NCBI RefSeq assembly: GCF_029968035.1
Contig: NZ_JASCIQ010000017.1
Location: 1 to 64,000, forward strand
Source of the DNA: Streptomyces cavernicola
GTDB taxonomy: Bacteria; Actinomycetota; Actinomycetes; Streptomycetales; Streptomycetaceae
Direction of reading: 5' to 3'
Length of the DNA stretch: 64,000 bases
Below the pieces are notes generated by a model. That model was not told the origin of the DNA and made no database searches. It saw nothing but the letters and a program-made list of their open reading frames with translations. This document shows positions 48,218 through 56,693 of this stretch, piece by piece (the stretch's first letter is position 1; the number at the start of each line of letters is the position of its first letter). The translations under genes were made by a program, and so were the position numbers.

Positions 48218-50035
48218 TCACCGCCCCACCGCATACCCCTGCATCCCCCGCGGGTTCGCCGCCGCGCTCAGTACGCCCGTGCGCGGGTCGCGGGCGACTG
48301 CGCAGAGGCGGCCCTCGGACCAGGGGTCGCCGACCGTGACGTCGTGGCCGCGGGAGCGCAGGTCCTCGATGACGTCGGCCGGCATGCGGGACTCCACCGT
48401 GACGCTGCCGGGGCGCATCCCGCGCGGGTAGAAGGAGCCGGGGAAGGAGTCGTTGTGCCAGTTCGGGGCGTCGATGGCGCCCTGGAGGTCCCAGGAGCCG
48501 CGTACGGCGGCGCGCAGGGCGACCGACAGGAAGAAGTGGAGCTGCCACTGGTCCTGCTGGTCGCCGCCGGGGGTGCCGAAGGCCATGACCGGGACGCCGT
48601 CCTTGAGCGCGAGTGACGGCGTCAGCGTCGTACGGGGGCGCCTGCCCGGGGTCAAAGAGTTCGGCAAGTCCTCGTCGAGCCAGGCCATTTGGAGGCGCGT
48701 GCCGAGTGGGAAGCCGAGCTCGGGGACGACGGGGTTGGACTGGAGCCAGCCGCCGGAGGGCGTCGCGGCGACCATGTTGCCCCAGCGGTCGACGACGTCG
48801 ACATGGCACGTGTCGCCCCTGGTGGCACCGTCCTCGGCGACCGTCGGCTCGCCCGCGCCCGCCGCCGGTACGCCCATCGCGTCGAAGCCGGGCTCGCCCG
48901 ACGCGACCGCGAGAGCCTGCCGGCTGAGTTTCGGCTCGCGCCCCTCGGGGCTGCCGGGGCGCAGCTCGTACGAGGCCTTCTCGCCGATCAGCGCGCGCCG
49001 CGCGGCGTTGTAGCCGTCCGAGAGGAGTGTCGGGAGGAGCGCCGGGGCCGGGACCTCGGCCGCGTCCCCGTACCAGGCCTCGCGGTCCGCCATCGCGAGT
49101 TTGCAGCCCTCGATCAGCAGGTGGACGTACTCCGCCGAGCCGTACGCGGGCAGTTCCTCGACGGGCGGAAGCAGCGCCAACTGCTGCAGGAAGGCCGGGC
49201 CTTGGCTCCAGCCGCCGGCCTTGCACAGCGTCCAGCCGTTCCAGTCGTACGTGGCGGGCGCCTCGTACGTGGCCTGCCAGCCGGCCAGGTCGGCGGCCGT
49301 CAGTGTGCCCGTGTGGCGCGTGCCGCTGGTGTCCATGGTGGGCCGCTGCGCCTGTGCGACGAGGGCCTCGGCGATGAAGCCCGCGCGCCAGATCTCGCGG
49401 GCGTTCTCGATCTCCTGCTCGCGGTCGTCGTGCGCGGCCTCGGCGAGCAGGCGGCGCCAGGTGGCGGCGAGCGCCGGGTTGCGGAAGAGCTCGCCCGGCT
49501 GCGGGGAGCGGCCGCCGGGCAGGTACACGTCCGCCGACGAGGTCCACTCGGCCTCGAACAGCTCGCGTACGGTCTCGACGGTCTCGCCGACGCGCTCGAC
49601 GGGCGCGTGGCCGTCCTCGGCGTAACCGATGGCGTACTTGAGGACCTCGGCGAGCGTTCGGGTGCCGTGGTCGCGGAGCAGCAGCATCCAGGCGTCGAAG
49701 GCGCCCGGCACCGCGGCGGCCAACGGGCCCGTGCCGGGGACGAGTTCGAGGCCGAGCTCGCCCCGGTAGTGGGCGATCGTCGCGCCGGCCGGGGCGACGC
49801 CCTGGCCGCACAGCACCTGCGGTGTTCCGCCGGCGGGCGCCAGGATGATCGGGACCTCCCCGGCCGGGCCGTTGAGGTGCGGCTCGACGACGTGCAGGAC
49901 GAAACCGGCGGCGACGGCCGCGTCGTACGCGTTGCCGCCCTCCTCCAGGACGGCCATCGCGGACTGCGAAGCCAGGTAATGCGTGGAGGACACCATGCCG
50001 AAGGTGCCTTGCAGGGTCGGGCGGGTGGTGAACAT
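48218..50035 (-). CDS. Gamma-glutamyltransferase
   Basis: A 605-residue gamma-glutamyltranspeptidase of the Ntn-hydrolase class. The self-cleavage site and nucleophile Thr are in ATRGDTCHVDVVDRWGNMVAATPSGGW. NAYDAAVAAGFVLHVVEPHLNGPAGEVPI and NSLTPGRRPRTTLTPSLALKDGVPVMAFGTPGGDQQDQW are further hallmarks. No signal peptide is present, unlike many secreted GGTs, so it should act inside the cell. It lies 14 bases downstream of an OppF-type ATPase gene and is the last gene of a peptide-importer operon; it may therefore process imported gamma-glutamyl compounds. Confidence 0.93.
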   Translation of the reverse strand: MFTTRPTLQGTFGMVSSTHYLASQSAMAVLEEGGNAYDAAVAAGFVLHVVEPHLNGPAGEVPIILAPAGGTPQVLCGQGVAPAGATIAHYRGELGLELVPGTGPLAAAVPGAFDAWMLLLRDHGTRTLAEVLKYAIGYAEDGHAPVERVGETVETVRELFEAEWTSSADVYLPGGRSPQPGELFRNPALAATWRRLLAEAAHDDREQEIENAREIWRAGFIAEALVAQAQRPTMDTSGTRHTGTLTAADLAGWQATYEAPATYDWNGWTLCKAGGWSQGPAFLQQLALLPPVEELPAYGSAEYVHLLIEGCKLAMADREAWYGDAAEVPAPALLPTLLSDGYNAARRALIGEKASYELRPGSPEGREPKLSRQALAVASGEPGFDAMGVPAAGAGEPTVAEDGATRGDTCHVDVVDRWGNMVAATPSGGWLQSNPVVPELGFPLGTRLQMAWLDEDLPNSLTPGRRPRTTLTPSLALKDGVPVMAFGTPGGDQQDQWQLHFFLSVALRAAVRGSWDLQGAIDAPNWHNDSFPGSFYPRGMRPGSVTVESRMPADVIEDLRSRGHDVTVGDPWSEGRLCAVARDPRTGVLSAAANPRGMQGYAVGR

Positions 50036-50049
50036 GTCCAGGCTCCAGG

Positions 50050-51138
50050 TCAGTTGTGCGTGTTCGCGGCCGCCGCGTCGGGCGCGGTGCCGTCCTCGGC
50101 GACCAGGTGGCAGGCCGCCTGCCGTTTCCCGTCCGGCAGGGTGCGCAGGGCCGGGACCTCGGTCCTGCAGCGGTCCTCCGCGAGCGGGCAGCGCGTGTGG
50201 AAGCGGCAGCTGTCGAACACGCCGCGCGAAGGGCGTCCTGCCGGGGTGGTGGTCGGGCGACGGGCGGGCGGATCGAGGGGGCTGGGGAGTTCGCCGCTGA
50301 GGACGATGCGCTCGCGGGTGCGCTGCGCCCCCGGGTCCGGTACGGGCGCCGCCGACAGGAGCGCCTGGGTGTACGGGTGTTTGGGGTCGGCGAACAGTGC
50401 GGCCGTGGGCGCTTCCTCGACGATCTGCCCGAGGTACATCACGGCGATCCGGTCGGCGAGGAACTCCACCGCCGCCAGGTCGTGGGTGATGAACAGGCAG
50501 CCGAAGCCGCGGTCCCGCTGCAGGTCCGCCATCAGGTTCAACACCGAGGCCTGCACGGACACGTCGAGCGCGGACGTCGGCTCGTCGGCCACCACCAGGT
50601 CGGGCTCGCAGGACAGGGCGCGGGCGATGGACACGCGCTGCCGCTGGCCGCCGGAGAGCTGGTGCGGGTGGCGGTCGGCGTGCTCGGGGCGCAGGCCGAC
50701 CTGCTGCAGGAGCTTCTCGACGCGCCGGCGGGCCTCCTCGCCCTTGGCGATGCGGTGCAGCCTGAGCGGCTCGGCGACGATCTCGCCGATCGTCATGCGC
50801 GGGTCGAGCGAGGAGGACGGGTCCTGGAACACCAGGTGGAACTTCCGGCGCAGCGGCCGCAGTCGACGCCGCGACAGGTTCGTCACGTCCGTACCGGCTA
50901 TGTGCACGCTGCCGGAGGTCGGCTCGTCGAGTCGTACGGCGATCCGGCCGACGGTCGACTTCCCGCTGCCGGACTCGCCGACCAGGCCCACGACCTCGCC
51001 CCGGCCGACGGTGAGGCTGACCCCGTCGACGGCGCGCACCGGGCCGAAGTGGCGGGTGAGGGCGCGGAGTTCGAGGGCTTGCTCGTACGCGGTCTCCGCG
51101 GCGTGCTCGGCCGCGTTCCCGGTCGCCTTGTCGTTCAT
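50050..51138 (-). CDS. Peptide ABC transporter ATP-binding protein (OppF/DppF type)
   Basis: A 362-residue ATPase. Walker A GESGSGKST near residue 55, HLVFQDPSSSLDPR as the Q-loop region, signature HQLSGGQRQRVSIARAL, Walker B LVVADEPTSALD and FITHDLAAVEFLADR are intact. The C-terminal oligopeptide-transporter extension has the Cys cluster CRFHTRCPLAEDRC, which can hold an iron-sulfur cluster in this family. It overlaps the OppD gene by four bases (ATGA). Confidence 0.94.
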   Translation of the reverse strand: MNDKATGNAAEHAAETAYEQALELRALTRHFGPVRAVDGVSLTVGRGEVVGLVGESGSGKSTVGRIAVRLDEPTSGSVHIAGTDVTNLSRRRLRPLRRKFHLVFQDPSSSLDPRMTIGEIVAEPLRLHRIAKGEEARRRVEKLLQQVGLRPEHADRHPHQLSGGQRQRVSIARALSCEPDLVVADEPTSALDVSVQASVLNLMADLQRDRGFGCLFITHDLAAVEFLADRIAVMYLGQIVEEAPTAALFADPKHPYTQALLSAAPVPDPGAQRTRERIVLSGELPSPLDPPARRPTTTPAGRPSRGVFDSCRFHTRCPLAEDRCRTEVPALRTLPDGKRQAACHLVAEDGTAPDAAAANTHN

Positions 51139-52097
51139 CGGGCCTCCACCTCGTGCGGGTGCCAGCAGGCGGCTCGGTCCAGCTGCGGGCGCTCGGCGGT
51201 GCACCTCTCGGTCGCGCGCGGGCAGCGGGGCGCGAAGGTGCACGCGTCCGGCTGGGCCTCCAGGCTCGGCACCAGGCCGGGGATCTCGGGCAGCCGCCGT
51301 TTGCCCTCCGCACCGGGTTTGAGCACGGCCCCCAACAGGCCGTTGGTGTAAGGGTGTCGGGGCTGCGCGTACAGCTCATGCACCTCGCCGTGTTCGACGA
51401 CGCGGCCCGCGTACATCACCAGGACCCGGTCGGCGATGTCGGCGACGACGCCGAGGTCGTGGGTGATCAGGACGATCGCGGTGCCGAGGCGTTCGCGCAG
51501 CGACCGCAGTACGTCGAGGATGCCCGCCTGCACGGTCACGTCGAGCGCGGTCGTCGGCTCGTCGGCGATGAGCACCGACGGGTCGCAGGCGACGGCGATG
51601 GCGATCATGACGCGCTGGCGCATGCCGCCGGACAGCTGGTGCGGGTACTCGCCGACGCGTCGGCGCGGGGCGGGGATGCCGACCAGGTCGAGGAGTTCGA
51701 CGGCGCGCTCGGCGGCCTGCTTGCGGCTGAGGCCCTGGTGTCTGCGCAGCACCTCGCCGATCTGCCGGCCCACGGTGAGCACCGGGTTGAGCGAGGTCAT
51801 CGGCTCCTGGAAGATCATCGCCAGGTCGTTGCCGCGGACCCGGGCGAGCTCCTTCTCGCTCGCGCCGACCAGTTCACGGCCGCCGAGCCGCACCGAGCCG
51901 GTGACCGTCGCGGTCGGCGGCAGCAGGCCCATCGTCGCCATCGACGTGACGGACTTTCCGCAGCCGGACTCGCCCACGACCGCGAGGACTTCGCCGGGCC
52001 GCACTTCGTAACTGATGTCGTCGACGGCGTGCACGGTGCGCCCGCCGGACCGGAAGGAGACGGACAGGTCGCTCACTTTCAGTACAGGCTCGGTCAT
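51135..52097 (-). CDS. Peptide ABC transporter ATP-binding protein (OppD/DppD type)
   Basis: A 320-residue ATPase with Walker A GESGCGKS near residue 43, MIFQEPMTSLNPVLTVG, signature HQLSGGMRQRVMIAIAVA, Walker B LIADEPTTALDVT and the C-terminal CTFAPRCPRATERC segment. It pairs with OppF on the permeases. ATG 52097 overlaps the TGA of OppC by four bases. Confidence 0.94.
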   Translation of the reverse strand: MTEPVLKVSDLSVSFRSGGRTVHAVDDISYEVRPGEVLAVVGESGCGKSVTSMATMGLLPPTATVTGSVRLGGRELVGASEKELARVRGNDLAMIFQEPMTSLNPVLTVGRQIGEVLRRHQGLSRKQAAERAVELLDLVGIPAPRRRVGEYPHQLSGGMRQRVMIAIAVACDPSVLIADEPTTALDVTVQAGILDVLRSLRERLGTAIVLITHDLGVVADIADRVLVMYAGRVVEHGEVHELYAQPRHPYTNGLLGAVLKPGAEGKRRLPEIPGLVPSLEAQPDACTFAPRCPRATERCTAERPQLDRAACWHPHEVEAR

Positions 52098-53005
52098 CGG
52101 GTCGCTCCACGGGGGTCGAGGACGTCCCGCAGGCCGTCGCCGAGCAGGTTGAAGGCGAGCGTCGCGGCGACGATCGCGAGACCGGGGAAGACCGCCATCC
52201 AGGGCGCGGCGGCCAGGAAGGACTGGGCGGAGGACAGCATCACGCCGAGCGACGGCTCGGGCGGCTGCACGCCGAGGCCCAGGAAGCTGAGCAGCGCCTC
52301 GCCGATGATCGCGGCGGGGATGCCGACGGTGGCCTGGACGGTCAGCGCCGAAGCGGCGTTGGGCAGGATGTGCCGGAAGAGGACGGTGCCGTCGCCGCCG
52401 CCGTTGGCGACAGCGGCGGCCACGAAGTCCACGTTCTTCAGGCGGAGGGTCTCGGCGCGGGTGATGCGGATGACGGCCGGGACCTGCGAGATGCCGATCG
52501 CGATCGTGGCGTTCAGGAGGGACGGGCCGAGGATGGCGGCCAGGCCCACGGCGAGCACCAGGAACGGGAAGGCCAGCATCGTCTCGGTGATCCGGGACAC
52601 CGTCGAGTCGGCGAACCTGCCGTAGTACCCGGCGAGCAGCCCGAGCGGCACGCCCACCACGAACGCCAGGACCACCGCGAGCAGGCCGACCTGCAGCGAG
52701 GCGCGCAGCCCGTGGAAGACGCGGGAGAGCTGGTCGCGGCCGAGGTCGTCGGTGCCGAGCCAGTGGGACCAGGAGGGCTGGGCGAGCGCGTTCTCGAAGT
52801 CGGCCTGCGCCGGGTCGTACGGGGAGATCAGCGGGGCGAGCAGCGCGGCAAGGACGAAGAGCGCCGCGATGACCCCGCCGGTCAGGGCGAGCCGGTCGCG
52901 GAGCAGGGCGCGGGTCCGGGTACCGCCTGCCGCGCGGGCGAGGCGGGCGCGTGTCGGGCTCGTCAGCGCTGTTGTCGAGGTCGTCGGGGTTGTCGGGGTT
53001 GTCAT
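52094..53005 (-). CDS. Peptide ABC transporter permease (OppC/DppC type)
   Basis: A 303-residue permease with 6 transmembrane helices. The N-terminal Thr/Pro-rich stretch is followed by the cytoplasmic ISPYDPAQADFENALAQPSWSHWLGTDDLGRDQLSRVFHGLRASL segment typical of OppC. The EAA motif region is EALLSFLGLGVQPPEPSLGVML. ATG 53005 overlaps the upstream OppB stop by four bases. Confidence 0.93.
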   Translation of the reverse strand: MTTPTTPTTSTTALTSPTRARLARAAGGTRTRALLRDRLALTGGVIAALFVLAALLAPLISPYDPAQADFENALAQPSWSHWLGTDDLGRDQLSRVFHGLRASLQVGLLAVVLAFVVGVPLGLLAGYYGRFADSTVSRITETMLAFPFLVLAVGLAAILGPSLLNATIAIGISQVPAVIRITRAETLRLKNVDFVAAAVANGGGDGTVLFRHILPNAASALTVQATVGIPAAIIGEALLSFLGLGVQPPEPSLGVMLSSAQSFLAAAPWMAVFPGLAIVAATLAFNLLGDGLRDVLDPRGATR

Positions 53006-53958
53006 CGGGGAGCACCTCCGAGCCGGATCCGCGGATCGATCACCGAATACGCCACGTCCACAAGGAGGTTGATCAGGATGTACGCCGCCGAGGTGCACAG
53101 CACGACTCCTTGCAGCATCGCGTAGTCGCGGGTGAAGACGGCGTCGATGGTGAGCTTGCCGAAGCCCGGCAGGACGAAGATCTGCTCGGTGACGACGGCG
53201 CCGGAGATCAGCTGGCCGAGTTGCAGGCCGAGGATGGTGACGACGGTGACCAGGGAGTTGCGCAGCGCGTGGCTGCCGATGACCTGCCTGCGGCTGAGCC
53301 CCTTGGCGCGGGCCGTGCGCACATAGTCCGCGGACAGCGAGTCGAGCATCGCGGCGCGGGTCTGGCGCATGACGACGGCGGCGAGCCCGGAGCCGAGGAC
53401 GATCGCGGGCAGCACCATGCGGCGCAGGTTGTCGACCGGGTCGACGCCGAAGGGCACGTAACCGGAGGCCGCGAAGACGGGTACGGCGATGGCGAGGGAG
53501 AGGACCAGGACGATGCCGAGCCAGAAGTTCGGCACCGAAAGGCCGAGCAGGGCAAGGCCGTTGGCGAGCCACTCCGAGGGGCGGCCGCGGCGCACGGCCG
53601 CGATCACGCCCGCGCCGATGCCGACGACCACGGCGAACAGCAGGGACAGGAGCGCGAGTTCGACGGTGACGGGCAGCGCGCCCACGATCGCGTCGTCGAC
53701 CGGGAGGCCGGTGCGCGCGGAGACGCCCAGGTCGCCGGTGACGGCGTGGGAGACGAAGCGCCAGTACTGCTCGAAGATCGAGTCGTTCAGGCCGTACTGC
53801 TCGCGGATCGCGGCGAGCGCCTCGGGGCTGCGTTCCTCGCCGGCCAGGGCGAGGGCCGGGTCGCCGGGGATCGCCCGGACGCCCGCGAAGACCACGACGC
53901 TGACGAGGAAGAGGGTGATCAGCGACTGCCGGAGCCGCTTGAGGAGATAGTGGTTCAT
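53002..53958 (-). CDS. Peptide ABC transporter permease (OppB/DppB type)
   Basis: A 318-residue permease with 6 helices. It opens with YLLKRLRQSLITLFLVSVVVFAGVRAIPGDPA, the OppB signature, then LNDSIFEQYWRFVSHAVTGDLG. The EAA-type loop is DYVRTARAKGLSRRQVIGSHALRNSLVTVVTILG. It overlaps the upstream binding-protein gene by four bases, continuing the chain of coupled genes. Confidence 0.93.
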   Translation of the reverse strand: MNHYLLKRLRQSLITLFLVSVVVFAGVRAIPGDPALALAGEERSPEALAAIREQYGLNDSIFEQYWRFVSHAVTGDLGVSARTGLPVDDAIVGALPVTVELALLSLLFAVVVGIGAGVIAAVRRGRPSEWLANGLALLGLSVPNFWLGIVLVLSLAIAVPVFAASGYVPFGVDPVDNLRRMVLPAIVLGSGLAAVVMRQTRAAMLDSLSADYVRTARAKGLSRRQVIGSHALRNSLVTVVTILGLQLGQLISGAVVTEQIFVLPGFGKLTIDAVFTRDYAMLQGVVLCTSAAYILINLLVDVAYSVIDPRIRLGGAPR

Positions 53959-55565
53959 CGCGCGTACCCCGCAGACTTCACGCGGACCAGGCCGTCGCCG
54001 TAGACCCGCAGTCCGGCGATGTCCTTCCCGGCGACGACGTAGTTCTTCTGCCGGTAGAGGTAGATGAGGGTGTGCTCGGCGTTGACCTTCTCGGTGAGCT
54101 CGCGGTAGATCTTCGCGCGCTCGCCCTGGTCGCCCTCGGTGCGACCGCGTGCGATCAGCTCGTCGATCTTCTCGTCGCCGAGTCCGTACGCGTTCATGGC
54201 GCCCCGGGTGGTCAGGAAGCTGGCGATGTTGCCGTCGGGGTCGAGCCGTCCGGACCAGCCGCTGCGGAAGGCGTCGTAGCGGCCGGAGTCGGTCTCCTCC
54301 AGCATCGAGGCGTACTCCATGGGCCGCAGGGACACCTGGAATCCGGCGTCCTTGGCCATGGACTGCACGACCTGGCCGAGACGGATGTCCTCGGGGGTGT
54401 TGTTGACCGTGTACTCGAAGCGGACGGGCGTCTTCACCCCGGCCTCCTTGAGCAGTTTCTTGGCGCCTTCGACATCGCGCTCGGGGCATTCGCTCGCCCG
54501 GACGCCGGGTGCGATGGCGGACTTGGGGGAGACGGGGCCGCAGGCGGGCTCGTACATCCCCTGGAACACGATCTTGTTGATCAGCTTGCGGTCGAGGGAC
54601 TTCTCGAAGGCCTCGCGGACGCGGACGTCACGGCCGAGCGGGGTGTCGATCCTGCCGGGCTGCTCGCCGAGGCCCTTGGTGTTGCCGACGTTGATGCCGA
54701 TGCCCTGGTAGCCCATGGAGGGCGAGTTGAAGAGCTTCAGCTTGGGGTCGGTGAGCACGCTGGTGACCTCGACCGGCGTCATCTGGTCGCCGATCTGGAC
54801 GTCCCCGGAGCGGAGGTTGGCGAGCCGGACGTTGCCGTCGGGGATCGGCCGGTAGATGACCTGGTCGAGGTGCACGGCGTCCGCGTCGTAGTACTTGTCG
54901 TCCTTGACGAGCACGATCCGGTCGCCGCCGACGCGCTCCTTGTACTTGAACGGGCCCACGCAGGAAGGGTGGTTGGTGAAGTTCTTCCCGTACTTCTCGA
55001 TCGCCTTCGGCGAAAGGACCATGCCCGCCCGGTCGGCGAGGACGGTGGGCAGCGGGGTGTACGGCTGCTTCAGCGTGATCCTCACCGAGTACGGCCCGGT
55101 GGCCTCGACGCCCTCGACGGGGCCGAGTTCGGTGGCCCGTGCGGAGCCCGCGATGTCGCGGTGCCGCTTCAGGGAGGTGACTACGGCGTCGGCGTCGAGC
55201 TTGGTGCCGTCGCTGAAGGTGGCGTCCTCGCGGACGTCGAAGGTGACGGTGCGGCCGTCGTCGGATATCTCCGGCAGCTCGGTGGCCAACTGCGGCACGA
55301 GCTGCCCGTCCTCGTCGCTGTCGTACAGCTTCTCGCACATGGACGCGAACACGGTCCGGCCCACGAGGGTCTGGGCGAGCGACGGGTCGAGCTTGTCGGG
55401 GTCCGAGGCCAGGGCGACGGTCAACGTGCCCCCGTCCCTGGCCTCCCGGCCGTCGGCCATGTGCGCTCCGTCGACCTCGGTCGCCGGCGACTGCAGCGAT
55501 GCGCAGCCCCCGGTGGTGACAAGAAGCAGCCCAACTGCCGCTGCTGGAAGCGCTGTTCGGCGCAC
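53955..55565 (-). CDS. Peptide ABC transporter substrate-binding lipoprotein
   Basis: A 536-residue SBP_bac_5 protein. With GTG at 55565 it starts VRRTALPAAAVGLLLVTTGGCASL, giving a good lipobox (TGGC). An AGGAGGT ribosome site lies 9 bases upstream, better than the ATG at 55637 that would add 24 odd residues. The solute-binding motifs are VALASDPDKLDPSLAQT near the start, then FKYKERVGGDRIVLVKDDKYY and GINVGNTKG. First gene of a five-gene importer operon plus GGT. Specificity is not readable, but GGT downstream suggests gamma-glutamyl peptides. Confidence 0.92.
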   Translation of the reverse strand: MRRTALPAAAVGLLLVTTGGCASLQSPATEVDGAHMADGREARDGGTLTVALASDPDKLDPSLAQTLVGRTVFASMCEKLYDSDEDGQLVPQLATELPEISDDGRTVTFDVREDATFSDGTKLDADAVVTSLKRHRDIAGSARATELGPVEGVEATGPYSVRITLKQPYTPLPTVLADRAGMVLSPKAIEKYGKNFTNHPSCVGPFKYKERVGGDRIVLVKDDKYYDADAVHLDQVIYRPIPDGNVRLANLRSGDVQIGDQMTPVEVTSVLTDPKLKLFNSPSMGYQGIGINVGNTKGLGEQPGRIDTPLGRDVRVREAFEKSLDRKLINKIVFQGMYEPACGPVSPKSAIAPGVRASECPERDVEGAKKLLKEAGVKTPVRFEYTVNNTPEDIRLGQVVQSMAKDAGFQVSLRPMEYASMLEETDSGRYDAFRSGWSGRLDPDGNIASFLTTRGAMNAYGLGDEKIDELIARGRTEGDQGERAKIYRELTEKVNAEHTLIYLYRQKNYVVAGKDIAGLRVYGDGLVRVKSAGYAR

Positions 55566-55660
55566 GGGAAGGTACCTCCTGCCGCAGGAGACCAAGGAAT
55601 ACCGCAGACCGTATTTCGCATACAGTCCGTGCGACAAGGGCTCGTACGGAAGAAGATCGA

Positions 55661-55727
55661 GACGGGGTTCACGCGGTGACCGTGACGGGGTTTACGCGGT
55701 GACCGTGACGGGGTTTACGCGGTGGCC
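55661..55727. repeat. 23-bp tandem repeat upstream of the importer operon
   Basis: Three copies of a 23-base unit beginning GACGGGGTTTACGCGGTGAC, at 55661, 55684 and 55707; the last is truncated. They lie about 96-162 bases upstream of the GTG of the binding protein. Confidence 0.9.
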
Positions 55728-55737
55728 GCCAGGACTG

Positions 55738-55803
55738 TTCCGTCAGGACGGTTCTGTGAGGACTGTTCCGTGCGGACGTTCCGTCAGGACGGTTCCGTGA
55801 GGA
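55738..55803. repeat. 25-bp direct repeat containing the hydrolase stop codon
   Basis: A 25-base unit beginning TTCCGTCAGGACGGTT occurs at 55738-55762 and 55779-55803, one mismatch apart, with a partial copy between. The second copy contains the stop codon and last codons of the hydrolase gene. Confidence 0.85.
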
Positions 55804-56590
55804 AGGTGAGGACGGCGTCGAGGAACTCCTCCTGCGCTTCGACGTTCGCCATGTGCACCGTGGGCAGGACCGTGAACCGCGCGCCGGGGACGGTCGCGGC
55901 GAGCTCCTGCCCGTGCCCGGCGGATGTGACGGTGTCGTGCTCGCCCGCGATGACCAGCGTCGGGCTGTGGATCAGCGTGGCCGTGCGACGCAGGTCGTAG
56001 TCGCGGACCGCGGCCCAGCTCCCGGCCACGCCCTCGCGCCGCGTGCCGAGCAGGGTGCGGCGGAAGCCCTCGACCACCTCGTCGTCGCCTCGCAGCATGT
56101 GGTCCGGGAACCAGTTGTGCAGGAACATCTCCGCGGTGGCCCGCATGTCGGGGGCCGCGAGGAGGTCGGCGATCGGCCGATCCCACTGATTCGCCGGACC
56201 GAGGGACGCGGCGGTGTTGGAGAGCACCAGGCGCTCGACGCGCTCCGGTACGTGGATCCCCAACCACTGCGCGACGATCCCGCCCAGAGACAGCCCGAGC
56301 ACATGCACCCGCTCCAGGCCCAGGCCGTCCAGCAGCTCCACCACGTCGCGTCCGAGGCGGTCCAGGGAGTACGGGCCGCTCGGCACATCGGAGACGCCGT
56401 GGCCCCGAGCGTCGTAGCGCAACACCCTGAAGTGCGCGGTCAGAGCGGGCACTTGGCCGTCCCACATGTGGAGGTCGGTGCCGATGGAGTTCGAGAGCAG
56501 CAGCACCGGCTTGTCCTCGTCACCGTCGAAGCGGTAGGCGATACGGACGCCGTCGCCGGTGGTGATGGCGGTAAAGGGCTGAGAAGTCAT
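55784..56590 (-). CDS. Alpha/beta hydrolase, 3-oxoadipate enol-lactonase-like
   Basis: A 268-residue hydrolase of the PcaD group. Nucleophile elbow GLSLGGI with Ser, oxyanion LLLSNSIGTDLHMWDGQV, RYDARGHGVSDVPSGPYSLDRLGRDV, Asp in LVIAGEHDTVTSAG and His in LPTVHMANVEAQ. PcaD opens an enol-lactone in the beta-ketoadipate pathway, but no other pca gene is here, so a related ester or lactone is equally likely. Divergent LysR regulator lies 103 bases away. The 3' end sits inside a direct repeat. Confidence 0.88.
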   Translation of the reverse strand: MTSQPFTAITTGDGVRIAYRFDGDEDKPVLLLSNSIGTDLHMWDGQVPALTAHFRVLRYDARGHGVSDVPSGPYSLDRLGRDVVELLDGLGLERVHVLGLSLGGIVAQWLGIHVPERVERLVLSNTAASLGPANQWDRPIADLLAAPDMRATAEMFLHNWFPDHMLRGDDEVVEGFRRTLLGTRREGVAGSWAAVRDYDLRRTATLIHSPTLVIAGEHDTVTSAGHGQELAATVPGARFTVLPTVHMANVEAQEEFLDAVLTFLTEPS

Positions 56591-56693
56591 GCCAACTCCA
56601 GTGATCCAGCGGTTGGTTACGCACTCAGCCTAGGAACGCCGCCTGCAGACAGCTATTACAAAGATCGAACGAGCCCTGTAGGTTCCCTGGACA

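Noticed and set aside
47901..49811. A 636-codon minus-strand frame
   Set aside because: Only its last 53 codons (AraC remnant) have homology; the rest is an out-of-frame shadow of the gamma-glutamyltransferase gene.
55661..55803. Possible CRISPR array
   Set aside because: The repeats are contiguous or nearly so, with no unique spacers of uniform length, and no cas genes are present.
56591..56693. LysR box in the hydrolase-LysR gap
   Set aside because: No convincing T-N11-A palindrome; only weak GGAAC/GTTCC arms far apart.
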